In this document: positions 7,384 to 15,172 of the stretch, piece after piece
Position numbering within the stretch: position 1 is the first letter of the stretch
Layout of the letters: the number at the start of each line of letters is the position of its first letter
Notes under the pieces: generated by a model
What the model was told of the DNA's origin: nothing
The model's input: the letters and a program-made list of their open reading frames with translations, nothing else
Databases searched by the model: none
NCBI GenBank assembly: GCA_031288745.1
Contig: JAITQT010000457.1
Span: 1-16,170, forward strand
DNA: 16,170 bases
From: Deltaproteobacteria bacterium
GTDB lineage: Bacteria; Desulfobacterota; Desulfarculia; Adiutricales; Adiutricaceae
Reading direction: 5' to 3'
Program-made: the position numbers and the translations under genes

Positions 7384-10300
7384 TTAGCCCTCTCGTTTTA
7401 GTAAGGTTTGGGCTTGGGCGACTAATTCTCCAAGAGAGTAATTAACGCTTGAGGCCGCGAAATCCGGTCTTTCGAGGAAAGGTTTTTTCAAATAAACAGT
7501 TTTAGTCGATTCACCGTCTACTTCTACGATCGCTAGGATATAATCGTTAGGTTTATTAAAGGCTGCGAGGATCTCGTTTTTAGTAACGGTTACGGTTTGG
7601 GCCCCTTTAACGCGGCCTTTGACCTCAATAAAGCGCAAAGTCGCCCCTTCCGGGCCGCGTTTATCGGAGGGGGTTTTTGATTCCACATCGTAACCAACTT
7701 TAGATGCGCTAACGTCGGAGGGGATATTGCCTAAGGAGGTTTCGATAGCCATAACCGCTTTCATGGCCTTAAGTTCCACCTCGCGCCTTAGGGCGAACTC
7801 GGCGGTCGATAAGTGAGAACTATTAGTAAGGAGGCTTAATAAGCCGGCGGGGATAACGATGGCACCTCCTACGAGCACTGGAGGCGCAGCGGAGATAAGT
7901 TTTTCCTTTTCAAGTTCGGAGAGCCTCGATTTTAGCCGCTCGCTAAGATCTTCGGCTCGGCGTGAGGCCGTTTGAGAATTAAGCTTGGCGTTGGTTTTGC
8001 CAGCTCTCTCATGATCTTTTAGGTCTTCAGACCTAAAGTCCCAATAGGTGATTTCAGCGCTAAGGCGCTCTTTGACCGCTTTAGCTATTTTTTCAATCAA
8101 CTTAATTCTACGCTCTCTGACCTCGGCTACGTGGCTAGGGATAAGATTTGAAACAGCGTGATTTAAGGCTAATTCTTCGAGGTCCGTTTTTAGCCAGGGT
8201 TGATGGTCTATAAATTCACGGATAGTCGGCAGCTCTTCTTCAAGAGCCGCTCGATAATCTAAGTAAGGCGCGCAACCAGCGTCCGAGGCGGCACCGTCTT
8301 TATTAATTTCTATAAAATGAAGGCGTTTGGAAATAACTCTTTTATTTCCGTTTGGAAGTAAAATTGCGTCTTGAACGCTATCTTCCAAATAAAATAAAAG
8401 TCTAGCTTCTAAGCTAAGATCTTGCTCGTCTATAAAGATCGCCCCTTTTTTGAGGGTCTCCATGTTTCGTTCACGCACTAGGTCGATGGTCGCGTCAATT
8501 AAAGGATGCCCCGGGGCGATTATATCGGCCAGAGCCCCGCCTTGTGGGCTTGAATAAATTTTATCGAAGCAGACTCGCTCGTAGCGCTTTAGGACCGGCT
8601 CGCGGGTTCCGATTTGCATATCGCGATTTCTGACGGCGAAGGGGACGGATGTTATTTCGTAGCGGCCCTTTTCGCGTCTATGAATCTTTCCGCCCAAACC
8701 CTTAAAGGCTTCTAAAAAAAACGACTCTACAAAATAAGGCTGAAGTTTTCGAGCTTCCCAACGTTCAATCTCCGCCCGGATGGCCATAACTTGACTTACG
8801 TCCATAGCCTCCCCGGTCAGGGCATGTTGGTCTATGAGTTTTTGGAGTTCTTCGCGGTTAAGCGCCTTATCAAGAGTTTGAAAAAGACGCTCTCTTACTT
8901 CTTCTAGATTATTGTAGCGCACCGCTTCGATAAGTAGTTCCCGAAGTGATTTATTATCGAAGGTTACTTGTCCTAAAACGTCAAAAACCTTACCTTTCAA
9001 AGCCTCGCGGGCTTGTTCTAGTTTAGCAAATAGTCTCTGGAAAACCATGCCCTCGCGGGTTTCTTTGGCTACTAAATTCCATAGATGACAGACTTCGGTT
9101 TGCCCTATGCGGTGAATGCGGCCAAAGCGCTGCTCTAAGCGGTTAGGGTTCCAAGGAAGGTCGTAATTGACCATCAGGTGCGCCCGTTGTAAATTGATGC
9201 CTTCGCCGGCCGCATCTGTGGCAATGAGGATTCGTACGGCCTTATCTTGCTTGAAAAGCTCTTCTATTTTGCGCCTATCGTCTCGGGGTAAGCCGCCGTG
9301 TATGGTCACGACGGCCTCGTGAGAGCCTAGTAAGGAGCGAGTTTTGTGAGTTAGATAGTTTAAAGTGTCGCGATGTTCGGTAAAAATAATAAGTTTTTCC
9401 ACCGCTCTTTGGCCGTCGATTATATTATCGCTTCCTTGAAGTAGTTTTGATAGCTCAAGCCACTTGCGGTCTTCTCCGCTTTGCCTGGCTCGATTGGCCA
9501 TGTTCTCAAGGGCTTTTAATGAGCTTATTTCAGCCTCTAGTTCGGCGATGGTCTGCGAGGCTGAGGCTTGGTCAACTACCTTATTTTCAGCTTCTTCTAG
9601 TTCCGCTGAAGGTAGCTCGTCTTGGTCAAAATCATCGTCGTAACCGAGCATTAAAAGGGAGGCGCGTTTACCTAAGCGCTCCTCGGCTAGACGGTTTTCT
9701 AATCTCTCTCGCCGACGTTTTAACGATTGATAGATGGCTTCAGGAGATGAAGCGAGGCGGCGCTGGAGGATAGTTAAGGCAAAACCGACCGTGTTTTTTC
9801 TCTCCTTTTCTAAATTATCGGCGCGGTTAAACTCTTGCCTGACGTAGTCGGTAACGGAAGTATAAAGTTTAGCCTCCAAATCCGAGAGGTCGTAATTTAT
9901 CGTATAAGCCCTGCGCTCGGGAAAAAGAGGGGTTCCATCGAATTTAAGCAGATCCTCTTTTAAAAGCCTTCGCATGACGTCTGAAACGTCGACCGCCCTA
10001 ACAGTGCTTCTTTGCGCTCCTTCAAAACGGTCTTGATCGATAAGAGATAAAAAAAGCTGAAAGTCTTTTTCTTTGCCGTTGTGAGGGGTAGCAGTTAAAA
10101 GTAAGAAGTGCCGAGCGATAGAAGAGAGTAACCGTCCCAGCTGAAACCTTTTGGTGTATTTGATTTCATCGCCCCAAACGGTCGCGGACATCTTATGGGC
10201 TTCGTCGCAAACGATAAGATCCCAATCGACGGCTCGCAGTTTTTCTTGAATATCTTCGTTGCGGGAAAGTTTATCAAGCCTACAGAGACAAAGATTAATT

Positions 10301-10890
10301 TCGGAAAAAATATTGCCACTGGCAGCTGATTCGAGCAGATCTTTAGAAATAATTTTAAAGCTAAGGTTAAATTTACGCCTTAGTTCGTCTTGCCATTGCT
10401 CGCACAAGTTTCCGGGCGTTACAATGAGGCAGCGCCTCAGATCGCCTCTAACGAGAAGCTCTTTTAGAAGCAGCCCGGTCATAATAGTTTTACCGGCCCC
10501 GGGGTCGTCGGCTAGGATAAAGCGCAGCGGCAAGCGCTTAAGCATTTCTTGGTAAACGGCGGAAATCTGGTGAGGCAGCGCTTCGACAGCTGAGGTATGA
10601 ATCGCTAGGTAGGGATCAAAGAGGTGAGCGAGGCTGATGCGGTGAGCTTCGGAAACTAACCGTAAGGCGTTAGCTTCGGCGCTGAAACTAAACGGCAGGC
10701 TTTTTTCCTCAAGCTCGAGACGCTCTTCATCTTCTCTAAATAAAAGCTGGTTACCTAAAACTCCCTTAGAGTTTTTATAGGTTATTTCCAAGGCATTGGC
10801 CCCGTGCCAGGCAACTGAGATAATGCGGACCGAGCCTTCTTGAAGACCGATTAAGCGAGCCCCTACGGTGAGATTTTCAAGTCTAACCAT
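7384..10890 (-). CDS. SNF2-type helicase with C-terminal DUF3883 domain
   Basis: This 1168-residue superfamily 2 DNA translocase is the first gene of the three-gene operon. Walker A is D-D-P-G-A-G-K-T at 128-135, motif II is DEAH at 229-232, motif III is T-A-T-P-H at 266-270, and motif VI is Q-R-F-G-R-I-H-R-I-G-Q at 587-597 after ATDAAGEGIN. A charged coiled-coil insertion occupies about 355-470 between the two RecA-like lobes. Residues 1060-1150 form a DUF3883 (NOV_C) domain with D1068, then I-E-V-K ending at K1091, then TKNE. This D...E-x-K pattern resembles PD-(D/E)xK nucleases. The architecture matches DrmD-like helicases of DISARM and helicases of Hma-type loci. The ATG is preceded by AAGGA about 16 bases upstream, a loose fit, and by a small AACAA/TTGTT inverted repeat. 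It probably scans or remodels foreign DNA with the methylase and ATPase. Confidence 0.93.
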   Translation of the reverse strand: MVRLENLTVGARLIGLQEGSVRIISVAWHGANALEITYKNSKGVLGNQLLFREDEERLELEEKSLPFSFSAEANALRLVSEAHRISLAHLFDPYLAIHTSAVEALPHQISAVYQEMLKRLPLRFILADDPGAGKTIMTGLLLKELLVRGDLRRCLIVTPGNLCEQWQDELRRKFNLSFKIISKDLLESAASGNIFSEINLCLCRLDKLSRNEDIQEKLRAVDWDLIVCDEAHKMSATVWGDEIKYTKRFQLGRLLSSIARHFLLLTATPHNGKEKDFQLFLSLIDQDRFEGAQRSTVRAVDVSDVMRRLLKEDLLKFDGTPLFPERRAYTINYDLSDLEAKLYTSVTDYVRQEFNRADNLEKERKNTVGFALTILQRRLASSPEAIYQSLKRRRERLENRLAEERLGKRASLLMLGYDDDFDQDELPSAELEEAENKVVDQASASQTIAELEAEISSLKALENMANRARQSGEDRKWLELSKLLQGSDNIIDGQRAVEKLIIFTEHRDTLNYLTHKTRSLLGSHEAVVTIHGGLPRDDRRKIEELFKQDKAVRILIATDAAGEGINLQRAHLMVNYDLPWNPNRLEQRFGRIHRIGQTEVCHLWNLVAKETREGMVFQRLFAKLEQAREALKGKVFDVLGQVTFDNKSLRELLIEAVRYNNLEEVRERLFQTLDKALNREELQKLIDQHALTGEAMDVSQVMAIRAEIERWEARKLQPYFVESFFLEAFKGLGGKIHRREKGRYEITSVPFAVRNRDMQIGTREPVLKRYERVCFDKIYSSPQGGALADIIAPGHPLIDATIDLVRERNMETLKKGAIFIDEQDLSLEARLLFYLEDSVQDAILLPNGNKRVISKRLHFIEINKDGAASDAGCAPYLDYRAALEEELPTIREFIDHQPWLKTDLEELALNHAVSNLIPSHVAEVRERRIKLIEKIAKAVKERLSAEITYWDFRSEDLKDHERAGKTNAKLNSQTASRRAEDLSERLKSRLSELEKEKLISAAPPVLVGGAIVIPAGLLSLLTNSSHLSTAEFALRREVELKAMKAVMAIETSLGNIPSDVSASKVGYDVESKTPSDKRGPEGATLRFIEVKGRVKGAQTVTVTKNEILAAFNKPNDYILAIVEVDGESTKTVYLKKPFLERPDFAASSVNYSLGELVAQAQTLLKREG

Positions 10891-11082
10891 TTAACAACCA
10901 ATTGTTTTCCTTATTTTAAGTTTACTTCGCCATTAGAAGTATTAATTTAGTATTTGGGGACGAAGGTTTAATTTAGAATCTATTTTTTTTGACTTAAGTA
11001 GGAGAGCTAATAGATAGAAAATATTTATGGAATAAAACATTACAAGAGGGTAAAGAGAAAAAAGAGCAATAGATATTATCGT
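10891..11082. other. AT-rich spacer upstream of the defence operon
   Basis: These 192 bases separate the acyltransferase stop from the helicase start and hold no gene. They must contain either the promoter of the three-gene operon or read-through from the upstream operon. I see no good -35/-10 pair on the minus strand and no hairpin followed by a T-run for the upstream gene. Near the helicase start, AACAA and TTGTT flank CCAA as a short inverted repeat, which could be an operator but is too short to claim. Confidence 0.4.
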
Positions 11083-13578
11083 TTAGCCCCAAAAGATTTG
11101 ATTGGCCCTTTCGAGATGTTTTAGAGTTAACGATAAGTGTTTAGCTAGCAAAAAGGCCGAGTGGATGGAATAGTAGCCCTCGGCCCCTCTATCGGGCCAT
11201 AGTTCAGTTAAAGGTTTTTCTGCTAAGTAATCTTTAAGAGCCTCTGGGCCTTTAACCGCCGCGAGTTTCATAGTGTAAAGGTTTGAGGGAGTTAAGACGG
11301 TGGTAATTAGCTCCGATACCCAAGCCGGGTTATCGGCCTCGAAAGTCGAGGGCTGCCCTCCTAGGGCCATGGCTAAGGTTTTAGCTTCAAAGCTGATTTC
11401 TCTTATAAATTCGGCCTTTTCTTTGGGGGTTCTTAGTTCTTTGCGATGAAAGAGCACCAGTCCGTAAAGGGAAAAGGCGTCAATTAAAGCGGCCGCAGTC
11501 TGCGCCCCAATGGGGTCGTCACTTATATTTACTTTAAATGAGCCATAGCGGAAAAGAGAGGCCACAGAGAGCCTTCCGTCCTTTACCGGACCAGCTAAGA
11601 TGAAAGAGCCTCCTTGACCGGAGAGAAGGCTTAAGGGTTCGACCGGGCCGCAGAGGGCTAAAATATTAATATCGGTCCTTCCAGCGGCTACCGCCGCCTC
11701 CCAAGCCATTTGGATGGTTAAGCGGTGGGATAGTCTATCGAATCCTCGGCTGGCGACAATTAGGGTTCTTAGCCTTTCAGAAGAAGTCAAAATTGTTTTT
11801 AAAAGCTCCCCGCTCGTCTCTGGAGGAGTGGCTACAATCACTTCGGTAGACTTGCGAAAAGCCTCGACGTGATCGTAGGTGGGAAAGACGTTTTTAGGCA
11901 GCCTAAAATCGCTAAAAGAGTCTAAAGCACGGTTGTAGGCTAGAGATTGGACCGCTTCCTCGCGAGGGTCGTAGAGGGAGAGAGAAGAATTGTGAAATCT
12001 TTTATCGTTTAAAGTCCTGCGCCCTACTAAGGTTACTAAGGAAAACCCCCATAGCCCGGCCCCACACACGACTAGGTTTTCTTTAGCCGACGGACTGTAG
12101 AGTCTGCGGTCGCTGTGAGTGGCGTAATAAGATAAGGCGTGGACTGATTTAATTTTAGGCTTTTTGAGCCATTTGGGCCCGGTGTCGGTAATAACCGATC
12201 GTAAGGCTAAAGACTCTAAGCCATCTTTTAAGGCCTCGTCTAGGCTTTGGTTTCTTAAAATGTCTTCTAAATCAGGCTCGGTTTCAAAGACGCGCTGGTG
12301 GTAGGCTTCGATAGTTTTAAGTGCCTTTAGAGCAGTTTGCGTTAAGTCAGCGTTTTGTGGCAAAATTTTATCATCGCTCAAACGCCGACCGAGGTGTCTA
12401 ACTTTGTTGAGAGCTAAGGCGGCCAGCTGGGTAGCCATTATTTTTTTATCTTTAGCTATCTCTTTAATGGCGTATAGGGCAGTGAATTCGTCTAAAGCCA
12501 ATTCCTTGGGCGTTTGCTCCCATTCGTTTTTTAGTTCCGAAAGAAGCCTTCCTCTCCCGAAGCCGACGTAGGCTCGCCCGTAAAGGCCTTTAAGGCCTTG
12601 GGCTAGGGAGTAAAGCGGTCGCCAGGGTTTGGCGGCCAAAGATTTTAACATATAGCTACCGGTAACCCATGAACTTAGACCACGGCCTTCGGAAAGGCCC
12701 CTATCTTCTGGCACGCGGCTATAACTTATGACCACGGGCTGAATAAAGACGTCTCCCCTTGCGGCCAAGGCCCCTTGGATGGTCACTAGGCGCCTAGGGT
12801 AGCGAAGAGAGCCATCTCTGGTTCTAGCCCCGCCTGACCAGGCCTCTAAAAAAATGCCTTGGGGTTTACCCATCTCGGCTAAGGCCTGACAATAGTGGAA
12901 GAGGCTGGAAAGATAACTGCGGCTGGCCCCTTTGCGGACGATGACGTAAGAACCGAGCATAAAGAGAGTGGCTAACGACGGCGTAAGCATCATGTTTTGG
13001 CCAGCGGCAAATAAAGGCATGTTCAAGCCGTTTTGATCGAGGAAGATATTAAAAATAAATTCATCGAAATGTGAGGAGTGATTAATTAAATAAACCACCC
13101 CCAAGCCTTCTTTTTGAGCAGAGAGCAAGGGGTTTATGTTTCTTAGTTCTCTTAAGTCAGCCGAGGTCAGTAGGTGATTAGGTTCTTGAGAAACGAAGAG
13201 GTGGTTTACCAAATTAAAGCAGGCGCTCTTGGCCTTATCGTGGAGATGGCTATCGTAGCGGCAGCCAATTAAAGAGATGTGACTTTCTATTTCTTGGCGA
13301 CTTATGTAATCGCCTTTTTCTTGGAAGGCGCGCTCGGTCAGATCGACGGCGAGTTTGGCGATTTGTTCTTGGTCGCTAAAGGCTGGCCCGAGCTTATCGG
13401 GACGGTTAATGTAAGAAATGCCTGGCTCAAGACGCGAGAGGTGATCGACTATGCTCACAAAGTCAAGGCGTTTAATAAGCGCGAATAAGGGCGCGTCTAG
13501 GAAATTTTTCCAGTTTATTTCCAAGGGAGAAGGACCTCTAGTTGGGTTGGCAAGCGAAAAAAAGGCGAGGCTGGTCAA
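11083..13578 (-). CDS. PlsB-type acyltransferase fused to a degenerate GpsA-like domain
   Basis: This 831-residue protein joins two phospholipid-pathway folds. Residues about 140-345 are a PlsB-like glycerolipid acyltransferase: block I N-H-S-S-H-F-D with the H-x4-D pair H167/D172, block II G209-S-Y-V-I-V-R215, block III F-L-E at 243-245 followed by R-T-R, and block IV P281-V-V-I-S-Y. Residues about 500-830 look like NAD-dependent glycerol-3-phosphate dehydrogenase, with G-A-G-L-W-G at 506-511 and GpsA-like helices near FIREISFEAKTLAMALG. Aligned by eye to E. coli GpsA, catalytic positions have changed: K to R611, K of the A-V-K-N motif to I699, D to E756, and R to L767. The domain may bind NAD or substrate without catalysis. 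The listed start is TTG, one base after the upstream stop but without a ribosome site. A second TTG at 13524-13522 has AGAGG ten bases upstream and may be the true start. It probably acts at the inner membrane. Confidence 0.85.
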   Translation of the reverse strand: MTSLAFFSLANPTRGPSPLEINWKNFLDAPLFALIKRLDFVSIVDHLSRLEPGISYINRPDKLGPAFSDQEQIAKLAVDLTERAFQEKGDYISRQEIESHISLIGCRYDSHLHDKAKSACFNLVNHLFVSQEPNHLLTSADLRELRNINPLLSAQKEGLGVVYLINHSSHFDEFIFNIFLDQNGLNMPLFAAGQNMMLTPSLATLFMLGSYVIVRKGASRSYLSSLFHYCQALAEMGKPQGIFLEAWSGGARTRDGSLRYPRRLVTIQGALAARGDVFIQPVVISYSRVPEDRGLSEGRGLSSWVTGSYMLKSLAAKPWRPLYSLAQGLKGLYGRAYVGFGRGRLLSELKNEWEQTPKELALDEFTALYAIKEIAKDKKIMATQLAALALNKVRHLGRRLSDDKILPQNADLTQTALKALKTIEAYHQRVFETEPDLEDILRNQSLDEALKDGLESLALRSVITDTGPKWLKKPKIKSVHALSYYATHSDRRLYSPSAKENLVVCGAGLWGFSLVTLVGRRTLNDKRFHNSSLSLYDPREEAVQSLAYNRALDSFSDFRLPKNVFPTYDHVEAFRKSTEVIVATPPETSGELLKTILTSSERLRTLIVASRGFDRLSHRLTIQMAWEAAVAAGRTDINILALCGPVEPLSLLSGQGGSFILAGPVKDGRLSVASLFRYGSFKVNISDDPIGAQTAAALIDAFSLYGLVLFHRKELRTPKEKAEFIREISFEAKTLAMALGGQPSTFEADNPAWVSELITTVLTPSNLYTMKLAAVKGPEALKDYLAEKPLTELWPDRGAEGYYSIHSAFLLAKHLSLTLKHLERANQIFWG

Positions 13579-13579
13579 A

Positions 13580-14842
13580 TCAGCGTCGATTTGGGGCCGC
13601 AGGGTCGGGGGTGGCGGCCGGGGGGCTTTGAATTGAGGACAGCGCTTGGGAGGTTAGCACGCAGCTTACCGGTTCCACTTGATATTCCTTCAGATCGCCT
13701 GGGAGCTTATCGAAAACGAACATGTAAGGCACTTCCTTACCAGGAGAGATATTTAGGTTAAGTCCGTTTTGTCCTCCCCGTAAGGAAAGTTTGGCTAAAA
13801 TCTCTTTCATTGACAGAGTTTGAAGCTCTTCTTGGGTCAGTGTGTTTCCGGCGAAGACCTGCCGCTCGGCTAAGATGGCCCCGGCGGAATTTTTTAAAGC
13901 CGCCTTAACCCGAATATGGCTAACCGGCTCGTCGTAACCATTTTGGATCCGACCTAAAATAACTAGTATCTGACCGACATCGGCGTTGTTGATATAGTGA
14001 AAGGAATCTTGGTTTTGTTCTTGAGTAAAGATGAGATTTAAAATTTCTGGCTCGGGTGGTTTTTCGGCCGAAGCGGCGGCGTTTGGTTGGTTAGCGGCGG
14101 TCGGGGCAGGGGCTTTATTCTCAGATGAGGATTTGGCCTCGCTTGAAGAGGGGGCTTTATCGCTAGTGGTATTGGTTTTAAGAGATAAGAAAAAGGTAGA
14201 GACGACTAAGATGGCGGCAAAGACAGAAAGGGCAAGAAGCATTAACTTTTGTCTTTTAGTGAACCATGGTGCGGTTTTGAGCCTAATTGGCTGAGGGGAT
14301 GAGCTTTCGTTAGTCTTATCAGAGGCGCTGAGGTTAGGCGTAGGTATAGGAGGTATAGGAGGATTTTCACTTGGCATAACGTTTGGTCCGAGATCTGCTC
14401 TTAAAGGTTGGGCTTGGGTTAAGATGGGCTCGTCTCCTAGGCCTAAGTCAAGCTCTGATTCGGGAGGGGCTGGGGGTTCGTTTTTGGGGGCTGATCTGGG
14501 GACGAAGGAATCTTCCGAGCGTACGAAATTATCGCCGTTATGCTTAATAAGGTTTATGGGATTATTCTCAGCCGGTCTTGGGGGTCTGGCTATTATGGCC
14601 GTGACTCTAGGTTTTTTAGAGTTATCATCAGTTTGGGCATAGAGGTCGGCTAATTCTTTCTCCAAGGTCTCGGTCCCAAGCTTACGTTGGGTCTCTTCGC
14701 TAGCAGGGGTAGCTTGTTCATCACTCTTAAAAACGGTAAAGACGGCCTGACAGGTCGAGCAACGGACCTGAGTGCCTGTCTCTTTAATTAAAGAGGAGTT
14801 GATCCGATACTTAGTATTGCATTGGTCGCAGTTAATGATCAT
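13580..14842 (-). CDS. MJ0042 zinc-ribbon, DUF3426 membrane protein
   Basis: This 420-residue protein has three parts. Residues 1-36 are an MJ0042-type zinc ribbon with C5-x2-C8 and C28-x2-C31 (MIINCDQC..., then VRCSTC). Residues 40-195 are a low-complexity, proline- and acid-rich linker containing RPPRPAEN and PPIPPIPTPN. A single transmembrane helix at about 199-220 (LMLLALSVFAAILVVSTFFL) follows a basic TKRQK stretch. This suggests the zinc ribbon is cytoplasmic and the C-terminal part periplasmic. A second A/S/P-rich linker leads to a DUF3426 domain at about 280-395, with ILGRIQN...VSHIRVKAAL and a late VPYMFVF. Such proteins are widespread in proteobacteria, but their function is not established. 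The ATG has AGAGG a few bases upstream. It is the first gene of an operon with the acyltransferase, whose annotated start lies one base after this stop. Confidence 0.88.
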   Translation of the reverse strand: MIINCDQCNTKYRINSSLIKETGTQVRCSTCQAVFTVFKSDEQATPASEETQRKLGTETLEKELADLYAQTDDNSKKPRVTAIIARPPRPAENNPINLIKHNGDNFVRSEDSFVPRSAPKNEPPAPPESELDLGLGDEPILTQAQPLRADLGPNVMPSENPPIPPIPTPNLSASDKTNESSSPQPIRLKTAPWFTKRQKLMLLALSVFAAILVVSTFFLSLKTNTTSDKAPSSSEAKSSSENKAPAPTAANQPNAAASAEKPPEPEILNLIFTQEQNQDSFHYINNADVGQILVILGRIQNGYDEPVSHIRVKAALKNSAGAILAERQVFAGNTLTQEELQTLSMKEILAKLSLRGGQNGLNLNISPGKEVPYMFVFDKLPGDLKEYQVEPVSCVLTSQALSSIQSPPAATPDPAAPNRR

Positions 14843-14862
14843 AAATCCTCTTACTTTTTTAC

Positions 14863-14882
14863 GACTTTTTATATTAAAAGTC
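14863..14882. promoter_or_regulatory. Leader hairpin before zinc-ribbon gene
   Basis: GACTTTT and AAAAGTC form a perfect seven-base-pair stem around a six-base AT loop, 20 bases upstream of the ATG of the zinc-ribbon gene. If the promoter proposed at 14910-14937 is right, this hairpin lies within the 5' leader. It is AT-rich and weak, so any effect on translation or stability is a guess. Confidence 0.35.
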
Positions 14883-14909
14883 TTGTTTATATTTTAAATT
14901 AGAAAAAAA

Positions 14910-14952
14910 ATAATATTTGGGGTTAAATTAAGGTTAAATTTACCGATTAACC
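14910..14952 (-). promoter_or_regulatory. Candidate promoter with operator-like repeats for the zinc-ribbon operon
   Basis: On the minus strand, TTAACC (14937-14932) and TATTAT (14915-14910) are separated by 16 bases. They match four and five of six consensus positions for a sigma-70 promoter, giving a start near 14903 and a leader of about 60 bases. The -35 box lies within a dyad GGTTAA-N9-TTAACC (14932-14952). On the plus strand GGTTAAATT is also directly repeated at 14921-14929 and 14932-14940, 11 bases apart, about one helical turn. This arrangement would suit a repressor binding over the promoter. The surrounding AT-richness makes chance matches more likely. Confidence 0.35.
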
Positions 14953-14994
14953 GAATAAATTTATAGTGTAGCGGTAAAATAAAATTGCCTTATC

Positions 14995-15056
14995 AGTAAC
15001 CGTTCACCAAGTCTTTTTTTCCCCACGTTGCGGTTGGTAGCGACTTTCGAGTTGTA
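14995..15056 (-). repeat. Right arm of 61/62-bp inverted repeat
   Basis: This is the inverted partner of bases 1-61, reading from 15056 back to 14995 as TACAACTCGAAAGTCG to GGTTACT. It differs by one substitution (position 15034) and one extra base next to the A/T-run. The next bases on both sides diverge from the left copy as far as can be seen. It lies about 150 bases upstream of the zinc-ribbon gene, outside its likely promoter. The two arms enclose all five genes in the window. The CGTTCAC heptamer at 15001-15007 recurs in the palindromes at 15231-15276. Confidence 0.9.
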
Positions 15057-15172
15057 ATTAAGTTTTAGCATACCCTTAAGTTCTTAACATTAGTTTTTTT
15101 TAACGTTTCTACTTAGCTCACTGCTCCAACCATATATTTTAACTTTGATTAATGTTGAATTACTAAGCTCCT

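Noticed and set aside
9447..9773. Plus-strand open frame opposite the helicase
   Set aside because: It is fully contained in the helicase gene on the other strand, has no family features, and is best explained as a shadow frame. The same applies to the other plus-strand frames at 3115-3432, 7082-7273, 10259-10555, 13279-13636 and 14031-14642, and to the minus-strand frame at 10095-10319.
1284..10890. Calling the operon a complete BREX or DISARM system
   Set aside because: The families overlap, but the hallmark partners (PglZ, BrxA, DUF1998 DrmB, PLD DrmC) are absent between and beside the three genes within this window.
1..15056. A transposon with 61-bp terminal inverted repeats
   Set aside because: No transposase or recombinase is encoded inside. 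Two of the enclosed genes look like ordinary envelope and lipid genes, and target-site duplications cannot be checked because the window starts at the repeat.
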